From NCBI GenBank assembly GCA_016617855.1, contig JAECUM010000829.1, forward strand, positions 124,001-188,000: a stretch of 64,000 nucleotides of DNA, in the 5' to 3' direction. Every line of letters begins with the position of its first letter. Position 1 is the stretch's first letter. Source of the DNA: Megalonaias nervosa. Taxonomy: Eukaryota > Mollusca > Bivalvia > Unionida > Unionidae. Under the pieces are notes generated by a model. The model was not told where the DNA came from. It did no database searches and was given only the letters and a program-made list of their open reading frames with translations. This document shows, one piece after another, positions 55,367 to 64,000 of this stretch. The translations under genes and the position numbers were made by a program.

Positions 55367-55459
55367 TTTATGGACCGGTCATTCACCCCAAAACAGGTAT
55401 TCTATTTGGACCATGACTTTTCTTTGGTCAATATACCTTTTTGAGGATGACTGGTCCAT
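55367..55459. mobile_element. Small hairpin MITE (~93 bp)
   Basis: TTTATGGACCGGTCATTC at the left and, inward from the right, TTTATGGACCAGTCATCC. The arms continue to pair past 'ccccaaaacaggtat'/'atacctttttgagg'. Confidence 0.7.
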
Positions 55460-55699
55460 AAATTAGCTTATGTCATATAACACCATGCAGTTATTTGTTA
55501 AATACGACACTTGCTCGAAGCAGGACTTTATAACAAGACTGTTGCATACTTGTGCACATAACACAAAAATTAGGATATTTAATGATGTGAAATCAACATT
55601 ATAGTTGTTTCTCAACAGTCAAGAAATAAATAAATTTAAATAATTTTATTTATAAAACAAACTGTAAAGAATTTAATGGGATTCATTATCATGACCATG

Positions 55700-56410
55700 T
55701 TTTAAAAGGTGCAGCGGGATGCCGAGGCTTCATAGTGTAGGATCACACTATGGTGATTGTGGTGTTGCAGAGAGACTTTATAGCAAGAGACCAGAGTATG
55801 GTGATTATTGTGGTGCTGAATGCTTTATTGTGAGGGACCACTGTATGGTGAATGTGGTGGTGCTGGGGGACTTTATCATGAAAGACCACTGTAGGGTGAT
55901 TGTGGTGGTGCAGAGGGACTTTACAGCAAGAGACCAGGGTATTGTGGTTATTGTGGTGCTGAGGGCTTTATCATGAGGGACCACTGTATGGTGATTGTGG
56001 TGGTGCAGGGGGGCTTTATCATGAGGGACTACTGTATGGTGATTTTAGTGGTGTTAGGGGGCTTTATTATGAAGGGCCACTGTATGGTTATTGTGGTGGT
56101 GCTTGTGGGCTTTATCATGAAGGACCACTGTATGGTGATTGGTGGTGCCAGGGAAGCTTTATCATGAAGGACCACTGTATAGTGATTGTGGTGGTGCTGT
56201 TGGGCTTTATCATGAAGGACCACTGTATGGCGATTGTGGTGATGCAGGTGGGCTTTATCATGAAGGACCACTGTATGGTGATTGTGGTGGTGCTGGGGGA
56301 GCTTTTTCATGAAGGACCATGCTATGGTGGTTGTAGTGGTGCTTGGACCACCATACACTGATTGTAGAGGTGCTGAGTGAATTTATAGTCTGTGATCACT
56401 GTATTATAGG
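55700..56410 (+). repeat. 48-bp tandem array, first part
   Basis: Unit ctttatcatgaaggaccact, then gtatggtgattgtggtggtg, then a short G-rich end. About fourteen units, most divergent at the edges. Open frames on both strands (up to 109 codons) reflect the 16-codon period. Confidence 0.93.
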
Positions 56411-58491
56411 GCTAAATTTATTTATTTCAGGTGCTATGGTATTTTGTATAAGTTTTAGAAGAGAAGATATATTTGTGTTTAAATTTTGTAAATTCTCTCC
56501 ATAAATTTAATAATAGTATGTCTATGATAGACCAGTAGCTCTTTAGTCACTGTTGAATTCAGAGGTTAAAATCCTGGGTGAATACAGTATTATCAGCAAC
56601 CACTCCAAGGCAGTTGACCTTACGCCAGACGATAGATTGCTCCGCCTACCAAATCACGTGACTTAACCTCCGACAAACATGCAGTATTTGGCAAAGAAAT
56701 ATGTTTCAGTTTAAGTGATATGTTTATTTAATGTGATTTGTATTATTCTTAAAAATATAAAATTACAAAGTTGCATCAATTTTACTGTAGTAGACAATAT
56801 TTATATATGTAGTTCAAGTTCGTACATTAATAACCTAAGTGTTTTATTTCAGTAAATAATAACAATCAATTGTAAAGCTGTTTAAGAACTTATTCATATG
56901 AAAGGAAACTTGCTTCAAAAGATGCTGATGTATTTAGCAGATAATGTTATCCTTGTTAATTTTATCTGACTTATGTTTATGCTGCCTTGGAAGTATATGA
57001 ATTAAAAATTAATAACAAAATCGTAAATAATTACTGTTTAGAAGTATACTGTTGTACATAATAATTTTAAGGTCTGCTATGTTTGTCAGATGGAATTTTG
57101 ATCAATGATGTCTGTTGATGTAAACATGTAAATGCATACTTAATATATCGGAAGATAATTATTTGAAACCTTTATTTTGTATTTCTTTATTACTAATTAC
57201 ATTTTTGTATCCCCATCCCTCCTTCAACCCAATGAGAAAGTAAAGCGTCACTCTAGTGTCTGAAAGATCAAGACGATAAATCAGTAATTTTGGGACAAGC
57301 CAACATTAAAGTGTAAATTTTCAAACTTTAAAATAATGCAGCCTTGGGTTCAGTGTTTCCTATACAAGAAAAAATAATATATATCAAAGCCTGAAAGTTA
57401 GGGGGTTCTCCACCTATATTCTTGAAACGTTAATTTTTACATATATATTTTTCAATTTCAAATTCTTTTTTTTTTCAAGCTGTCAACGGGACATACTTTT
57501 ATGCAAACAAACACGTTGTAATTGCCATCCATTGTGTCTTTATTCAGCTGATCGTACACGTGACAAGTCATTATCCATCAAAGTTTCGCCTATGTTTCGG
57601 AAAAGGAATACATTTAATTCCTCCATTTAGACGATCTGGATATTGACTGTCAGAATTATAAGACTTCTTTTCACCGTTATCGATCGAAAAATCAACAAAT
57701 CATTGCAAAATTTGTAAATACTTATCATAATCAATTCATTATTGCTACAAGCAGCTTGTTGGAGGAAAATGGCAGACTTAAGCAGTGCCTGGAGGTGTGT
57801 CTAATTTACGCTCGCTGATTGGTTAATTGATCCAGCGTGATTGACAAGTGGCGATAGGTCAGTGGTGTCAAGTTACAGTGCTAGCTGAGAAAGTGAAACA
57901 AAGAAGCCAGTAGGACAGTTGGATTATGTGTTTGTAAAGCTAATTAAAATCAATTGTAGCAAGTTTTCCTTAATACTTAAACACTAAAATTAGTGACCAG
58001 TTGTAGGGAAATTATAATCTCTTTTAGTAGGTATAAAGTGCTTAAAATAGAGTTGGGTAGTAACAGTTTAATTTTGAATTAATTTGCTGATAAGGATAAA
58101 GTTTACAAGTAATTTCCTACTTGATATTATATTTTTGAAAATTCTAACTTACAGTATCAGTGGGAAAAGAGTGTGTATGGAGAGTAGATATATGACTTTA
58201 CTTTGGATTACATAATTTAGATTTTGTGCATTTTGATATGTAGATTAGAGTTAGATAAAAGGTCTGCATCTAACACAATCAGACCAGAAGTTTAGTTCTA
58301 GAAAAGTTTTCAGGGAATGCTCTCTGTGAGGTCCGCTAGGATTGTTTATAAGCCAGGTCAAACATAGTGCAGTGCAGGGGGTCAGCATGAAGAACTAGAA
58401 GTATCGGAGTTCCATTAAATGTAGAAAAGAAACCCCTCTTGCTTGTGACTAAGTCCCCATAGCGCAGTTCCATCAAAGAGGAGCTACTACA
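56405..58491. other. Repeat-poor island between two parts of the 48-bp array
   Basis: About 2.09 kb with no tandem repeat, SINE or inverted ends recognised. CpG-containing patches occur near 56620-56680 and 57480-57850. The word actgtat flanks it (56398-56404 and 58492-58498), but that is also part of the array unit, so a target duplication is not proven. It includes the candidate first exon at 57769. Confidence 0.45.
57769..57794 (+). other. Candidate first coding exon (MADLSSAW...)
   Basis: gaggaaaATGG gives a good start context. The frame MADLSSAW is followed by AG|GTGTGT, a possible donor, leaving a phase-2 split codon. No downstream exon was identified, so this rests on start context, donor and unique surroundings alone. 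Confidence 0.18.
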
Positions 58492-58690
58492 ACTGTATGG
58501 TGATTGTGGTGATAGTGGTGGTCTTTATCATGAGGGACCACTATATGGTAATTGTGGTGGTGCTGAAGGCTTTATAATGAGGGATCACCATATAGTGATT
58601 GTAGAGATGTTGAGTGACTTTATAGTCTGGGACCACTGTATGGTAATTATGGTGGTGCTGAGGGTCTTGATAGTGGTAAACCACAATATG
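58492..58690 (+). repeat. 48-bp tandem array, second part
   Basis: Same unit as 55700-56410 ('tatcatgagggaccactata', 'gtggtggtgctgaagg'), about four units. 'gtagagatgttgagtgactt' here repeats 'gtagaggtgctgagtgaatt' at 56365, so the two parts share ancestry beyond the basic unit. Confidence 0.9.
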
Positions 58691-59569
58691 GTTTTTATTT
58701 ATGGTGGTGTTTAATTTTTGTACACTTCCATTGTTGACCATTGTACTCGGAGTTAAACCCCACCACGTGTCTGGAGAAATTCTACAATGGTTTGTTTGCA
58801 TGGAATCAAAATAAATAAATGTTGGGGTTGTGATAGAAAAGTTTCCTTGCCATGCAAAACTTTTGACTTTTCCTTGGTTGCCAGATGGTGGATATTTTTG
58901 AAAGCAGCACCAAAAAAAGTGCAATACAGTATTCAAGATCCTTCATCTTGTAAATTAATTTGTTGCCAAATGCCTAGGTGCTAGGATGCTATAAATTAAT
59001 AACTTTGTCACAGATACGATATTTCTCAAATTGTTATGTACTATATAGAGCAAGTCAAAACCACAGTTTATAGGTCAAAGTAAAAATAGAATAGATGAAT
59101 GATAACGAAAAGATGGCTGTATCACCTTTCCTTTTCTTCTGATTTTGAATAGACTACACAGATTTGCATTTAACTGTCAGGCTTCTGAATTTGAATGATT
59201 TGTTTTCAGCATCGTTGATTTATAATACCTCTAGTCAAAGTTTTATGTAAAAAATACCAGCAATTAAACACCAGTCTGCAGTAGTCAGGGTAACTGCAGA
59301 CAATAAATATCACATTTTTGCTTTTAAATTCATGAAAACGTTAAAAACTTTCTTTATTCGAAAACCCCTATGATCTGCAGGGAAATCTATGCAGCAGGTG
59401 CACTTGAAAATTCAGGTTTTATAAACAAAAACACCCCCCCCAACTTAAAAACCCATGTTTGCAGAACTAGTGTCTCATCGTTGTCAGTGCAAAAGTTCAA
59501 TGGTTCACCTTGGCCATAAGGCCAAGGGATTTTATGGTATGGTCCGTTGTACATTGTCCATTGTCTATT
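58691..59569. other. No feature seen
   Basis: AT-rich unique-looking sequence; short frames only. Confidence 0.45.
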
Positions 59570-60010
59570 CACAGTGTCATCTCAAAAATCCACCTGGCAA
59601 AGTTTGACCAAATTTTAAAGAATGGATCCAGCAGAATTTGATTCAATTTTATTGAAGTCTTTTGACATGTAGGTTTTTCAGAAATGATTCTGATCCACTG
59701 TAAAACATGACCATCATTACTACAATAATAGATAAACTTTTTAATAACTTTTTCCTCGGAAACCAATGAACAGGCCCTGAGATCTCAAAAACATATTAGG
59801 TTGAGTTGAGTACAAGTTTTTACTCACAAGTAACTTTTTCCTCAAAAACCAATGAACAAAATTTGACCAACATTCTGCATATGATGCTGATTTAGCATCA
59901 AATATGGCCACTATAATTTTTTAAAAATAAAAACCGTTAACGACTTTTTCTCAAGCATTACTCGGGAGAATTTGACAGAAAGTATCCTGACATATGGGCT
60001 TTCCGAAGTT
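59570..60010 (+). repeat. Dispersed-type repeat with internal reiteration
   Basis: 'aactttttcctcggaaacca' (59746) and 'aactttttcctcaaaaacca' (59832) with 'aatgaaca..atttgacc' following, plus a third diverged 'gactttttctcaagcatta'. It resembles low-copy mollusc-type repeats. Confidence 0.45.
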
Positions 60011-60919
60011 ACTCAAAGGTCTTTCTATATTTAATAATGGTGGTCATTTTTCATTTCCGTGAGCAAAGAAACCCATGACCTTTAAAAAGAGATGCTGAGA
60101 AATTTGGTTCTCAAGCAAGGCTGATCAGATAGTGGGACTGATCGCAACATTTGGTCACATGTCCAGTGCCAAAACCACTTTGGCAGTGTAGTTCTCTTGG
60201 GTTCTGACCTCAGTGGTGTCCAAGTTATGATTCCAGGGGCAGGGCCCCAGAGGGAAAGGAAAGAACAAGGAATTCATGATGACTGCACATATTAATTCAC
60301 ATTGTAATGCCAAGTAAGCGTATATACTTTAAGAGTGGGTTTGTGAACAGTTCCTAAGTTTATTAGTTATGGATAAGTCCTTGGGCTGGGAGAGATCATG
60401 GGGACAATTCTGGTTGTATAAATGACTTGACCTTTTTATGTGGAGAAGGTGGTAATGTGTGTGTGTGTGTGTCTATGCGTGCATGTGTGCATGTGTGTTT
60501 TTTGTCCCAAGGAAAGAAGATCTATAGCATCAATGGACAATGTAACAGCTCCAAGCTTTTCTTTCCGTACCATAGTTTTATTATGATAAGATGAGCCAGC
60601 TGGGGCCTCTTGTTTAGTTTGTTTCTGACCACCCTCTCACCCCAGCCCCAATTCAACATCAGTTCGTCTCCCTGGAACATCATACCATACCAAATATAGT
60701 CAGGTTGATCCCAACCCAGCTTATTGCTTGGAGGCTGCATCCCAAATATGAAACCTTTATTGACATCATCTCCTCCTCCTCAGAACAGTGCTCTCAATCT
60801 GTATGGAAGCAAGGAAAACAGTGCTGGATAGGTGGAAGAATGGACAAAAATGAACTATCAGAAAATATCTGCAAAAGTATTGTTATAAAACAATAAAAGT
60901 ATGACTAGTACTGATGAAA
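60011..60919. other. No gene seen; (GT)n at about 60456-60501
   Basis: Contains a GT/GC-rich tract and a GC-richer stretch near 60230-60255. No gene recognised. Confidence 0.45.
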
Positions 60920-61105
60920 TTATGACAAGTACCATGAAAACTATTATACACTCAGTGACAGAGTTTTAGCAGCGTAGTAAAAGCAATTCATTACAGGCAT
61001 GACAAGTACCATGAAAACTATTATAGACTCAGTGACAGAGATTTAGCAGAGTAGTACAACAATTCATTTCTACAATGACAAGTACCATGAAATCTTTTAT
61101 AGTTT
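60920..61105 (+). repeat. ~77-bp tandem repeat, 2.4 units
   Basis: 'atgacaagtaccatgaaaac' recurs at about 60922, 60999 and 61076, with 'actcagtgacagag' and 'caattcatt' between. Confidence 0.9.
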
Positions 61106-61835
61106 TATTGTTTTAGTAGAGTACGTTTTAAGTCTCTTTTCTTTTAATCTTGTAATAGATGTCTCAAGTTCCTTGTTTTCATTAAAGTTATTTTTTCACC
61201 AGTAAAAGCTTTTTACCAATGTTACATTCTTGCTCTGGTATTTCTGGGTATTTTTCTTATGTTAATTTTATGACCTTGAAAAAAAATTATGGTATTAGTT
61301 TCCTTTTGTTTTTCAACTTGATAGGCGTTGCAGTATTTTGGATGACTTTCTCTTTGACCAAAATTTAACATGATTAATAGAAAACACACACTTGTATATG
61401 TACAAACATTAAGAGATAGCAAATGAAGTGCAGTTTTATTACCAAATAAATGCTAAAGAGGCACAAAAATTTAATTTATATCAAAGTAAAGGAATCCTAA
61501 TTTAAGTTTTCAAAATAAAAATAATAACATTTCCAGACATATATTATTAAAACATGCTTAGTATTGACATGAAAATTCAATTCATGCTTCTGATGTAATA
61601 CACATTTCATGAGAAGTTTATTGTTTCCTCATTGAGCAGGTGAAATGTAAACTTTATTTATTGAAAAGTGTGTATGGTTGAATAATTTTTGCATTTTATC
61701 AGAGAGCAAAGCTAAAGGGAAGTCATTGCAGATTCAAGTTAGCTATATGTTGGTGTTTGAAGAATAGGTAAAATAAAAGTACTGCAAGCATGACTTTCTT
61801 TTTTTCAAATTACTTTGGGCCAATGTACTGCTTTT
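61106..61835. other. No feature seen
   Basis: AT-rich; no repeat or gene recognised. Confidence 0.45.
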
Positions 61836-61990
61836 AGAGGACAGTGAACCTAAATGTGTCATTTAAAGGAGAATGAACCTCCATATGTGCCTTTTAGAAG
61901 AAAATGAACAGCAGCATGAATTGTAGAGGAGAGAATGAACCTCAATCTGCCTCATTTAGAGAATAAACCTCAGTGTGCTATTTAGAGGAA
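61836..61990 (+). repeat. ~36-bp degenerate tandem repeat, four to five units
   Basis: 'ttagaggacagtgaacct', 'ttaaaggagaatgaacct', 'ttagaagaaaatgaaca', 'agaggagagaatgaacct' and 'tttagagaataaacct' follow each other at roughly 30-40-bp spacing. Confidence 0.8.
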
Positions 61991-62424
61991 AGCCTTTAGC
62001 AGTTGGAGTAGACATTCATGAGATGTAATTTTTCTTAGTGCTGCAAGTTAAATTCTTTTTATATTATCTTGCATCTGAATTGCATTTGCATTATAGATGT
62101 TACATAATTGTTTCATGTTTTGTAATTTGTGCAGCATTTCAAAAACTGAGTTTAAGTGTTACACACTGACTGTGATATGACTCGGGTCTGCAGAGATGTC
62201 AGAAATACAATGTGTGCTTGATTATCTAGACTTTGATGGTGAAAAAGTTTGTGCTGATAATTGGTCAAATTCCATAAAATATGCAGAGCTAGCTTCATTT
62301 TTGATTGCCGTAACTTGACAAATTTGTGGAAAAATTTTACAATCCTGTAAAAAGTTCAGTTTGTTGGCAACATGTTTTTTTTTTTATTTGCTTATCTGCC
62401 TTATCCATATATGTATACTTAAAA
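61991..62424. other. No feature seen
   Basis: AT-rich; nothing recognised. Confidence 0.45.
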
Positions 62425-62548
62425 CCAGGGATGAATGGGTAGGGAAATTTTGCTGGGTATCAGGTCCAATTGCCCAGCCAGGTCAGTTTTACCTGTCAGT
62501 GCAAAACCTGACCCAGTCCAAACCGCTGGGCAGGTACCCATCCATCCT
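62425..62548. mobile_element. Hairpin MITE candidate (~124 bp)
   Basis: Left AGGGATGAATGGGTA and, inward from the right, AGGATGGATGGGTA. Inner segments 'ggtcagtttt' and 'aaaacctgacc' also pair. No clear target duplication. The 106-codon frame across it is not supported. Confidence 0.5.
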
Positions 62549-63093
62549 TAATCTCCAGAGTTCCTTTTTTTTGGTGCCGCTGCTACATAGAAAACAAACA
62601 GGTCATACTGATTTCTTATGTGCTAATTGTTTGCCAACATACACCATTCCTGTCTGTTGTCATATAATAATAATACTGTAGTATTTACATGAGTATAATT
62701 TGTATGCCATCACTGCTTGCAGTGCTAGAGCCTTTGTTTGGTTATGTCCTTCCATCTATCTGTCCTTGAAGCTAGTTAGCAAGATTGCACAGAAAACACT
62801 CAACATTGACAAATGAAATTTTGCTGCCATACTTTCCTTACCATATTGATTATTATTGACAGGTTAACCTAAATTTCATGTACACCCTGCAAATTGCCAG
62901 CTCGATGGATCGTATCATTACTTGCACAAAAAGAAATACATTACTCTTCTAAAATCTAAACTTGAAATTCATACTTCATACTGTCAGAAAAGGTTAACAG
63001 AATGTGAACTTTATTTTTTTTTCTCCATAAAGGTCATTAAAGTTCTCAGAGTTTTTAAGATGCCAGAAGGGGAGGGGACTGAAGGAGATAACT
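62549..63093. other. No feature seen
   Basis: AT-rich; nothing recognised. Confidence 0.45.
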
Positions 63094-63136
63094 ACATACA
63101 TACATACATACACACATACACACATACATTCATACA

Positions 63137-63168
<32 letters not shown>
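63094..63168 (+). repeat. (CATA)n microsatellite
   Basis: Tetranucleotide CATA/CACA run of about 18 units. Confidence 0.95.
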
Positions 63169-63375
63169 CATATTAGTTGTACATTCTTGGTTAAGGTTTC
63201 ACATATAAATAAACACTATATATAATGTTACACCTGAAGTCATGACACTTGATGAGGGGATGCATATTGATGAGTGCAAGACCATCATCACAAAAGTAGG
63301 TCACTGTGACCTATATTTCATGCTTAACTGACTGGTTCAATGTTATGCTTTAAGTCTATTTCTTAAGTTCTTTTA

Positions 63376-63566
63376 ATGCTAGAATTTTGTTGCTGTTGTT
63401 TTAACAGCACTTTTGATACATTATTGGCTATATAATGCAGAGGAAAGTGGAGCTTATTGCCTCTCCAAGGACAGACACAGGCAGCTAGCATAAGCAGGTA
63501 TTGAACCTGTGACACTTAGAAGACAAATCACTACCAACCGAGCCACTGTGGCTGCATGCTGGAATT
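63376..63566 (-). mobile_element. SINE family C, 11-bp TSD (10/11)
   Basis: Direct repeat atgctagaatt (63376-63386) and atgctggaatt (63556-63566). Tail 'ttgttgctgttgtt', body 'cattattggctatataatgc', 'aggcagctagcataagcagg', and a reversed head with B box on the minus strand GGTTCAATACC and 'gtggctcggttggtagtg'. Copy 2 of the local duplication lacks it, which confirms the empty site. Confidence 0.85.
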
Positions 63567-63683
63567 GTATATATCTGTCTTAGGACCACAACCTTTCCTC
63601 AAAAGAAGGTCATTGTGACCTATATTTCACATTGCACATTATTTTAAGTTTTGCATTTAGCTCATGACCAAATATGGTTTTTG

Positions 63684-63688
<5 letters not shown>

Positions 63689-63748
<60 letters not shown>
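63689..63748. repeat. (AT)n microsatellite
   Basis: About 30 AT units. Confidence 0.97.
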
Positions 63749-63754
<6 letters not shown>

Positions 63755-64000
63755 AACACAGAATAGTTGTACCTAATTTCATGAAACATAGAATTATGCA
63801 TCTTGATGAATACTTCACCATCATCACAAATATAGGTCTCTATTACCTATATTTGATTCTTCACTGACCAGGATTCAGTCATAAGAACTGTTCATGCTAG
63901 AATTATCCTGCTATGTGATTGTATGCATCTGTAGTACCACACCTTACAGAAAAAGGTAATTGTGACCTCATTTTAGTGGTGTAGGTTAATTTTTTTGCAT

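Larger units (their letters stand above)
63185..64000 (+). repeat. Local direct duplication (63185-63650 and 63745-64000)
   Basis: 'gcatattgatgagtgcaaga', 'accatcatcacaaaagtagg', 'gacctatatttca', 'aatgctagaatt' recur in order as 'gcatcttgatgaatacttca', 'accatcatcacaaatatagg', 'tacctatatttga', 'catgctagaatt'. Each copy follows a simple-sequence tract. Copy 1 is interrupted by a SINE. Confidence 0.75.

Noticed and set aside
55719..56361. Repeat proteins on both strands (up to 109 codons)
   Set aside because: Translation of the 48-bp array; no conserved coding signal.

Overview
This window looks like nuclear DNA from a metazoan, most likely a bivalve or gastropod mollusc. It is AT-rich and has no operons, ribosome-binding sites or long open frames. 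It is packed with tRNA-derived SINEs, TA-flanked and 8-bp-TSD DNA transposon relics, minisatellites and microsatellites. The SINE heads, the SINE 3' end ending in CTGAAAAA...GTTAAA, and dispersed blocks beginning 'TTTTAGCTCAACTGG' or containing 'AACTTGAGTTCTCCACCATC' are of the kind I associate with molluscs. That attribution is from memory and was not searched.

No complete recognisable protein-coding gene is present. The best gene evidence is (i) a two-exon 3' gene end at 26832-27123, where a donor, a strong pyrimidine-rich acceptor and the codon phase agree and a stop follows; (ii) a lone 82-nt open exon at 25535-25616; (iii) an ATG-plus-donor candidate first exon at 57769-57794 in an otherwise repeat-poor island. 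Recognisable protein relics are both retroelements: a Penelope-like GIY-YIG endonuclease relic (13840-14480, +) and a DIRS-like RNase H/tyrosine-recombinase relic (42850-44570, -). Both are broken.

Layout. 0-9 kb: SINE copies and a diverged two-block duplication (300-830/2830-3260 against 6900-7510/8380-8770). 10-19 kb: tandem arrays with periods of 39, 39, 54 and about 150 bp, two of them hit by mobile elements, plus the Penelope relic and a TAA-flanked transposon. 20.8-25.3 kb: a many-layered nest. A SINE (family C) is split by a TA-flanked transposon, which is split by a hAT-type MITE. The SINE tail leads into a 24-bp minisatellite, which is split by a SINE of family B, which is split by a 1.55-kb hairpin-bearing element that itself contains a foldback. 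A second copy of the hairpin element lies inverted at 31.65-33.07 kb. 26-36 kb: candidate exons, several MITEs and SINEs, and two CRE palindromes. 37.9-39.3 kb: 34-bp and 101-bp arrays. 42-44.6 kb: the DIRS relic with a SINE at its end. 45-53 kb: a long (CA)n, a 45-bp array, two more TA-flanked transposons of 1.6 kb and a TTAA-flanked element. 53.2-53.8 kb: a SINE split by a 0.46-kb element made of about 20 palindromic CAAGCTTG-type units. 55.7-58.7 kb: a 48-bp array split around a 2.1-kb repeat-poor island. 59-64 kb: dispersed and short tandem repeats and a local duplication carrying another SINE.

SINE families used below: A = head with box A TGGCCGAGTGG (tRNA-Leu/Ser-like) and a (CAA)n tail; B = head with box A TGGCTTAGTGG and a CA-rich tail; C = head with TAGCTAAGTTGG / GGGTTCAATACC and an AACAACA-type tail. 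The letters are mine, not database names. All counts and alignments were made by eye.
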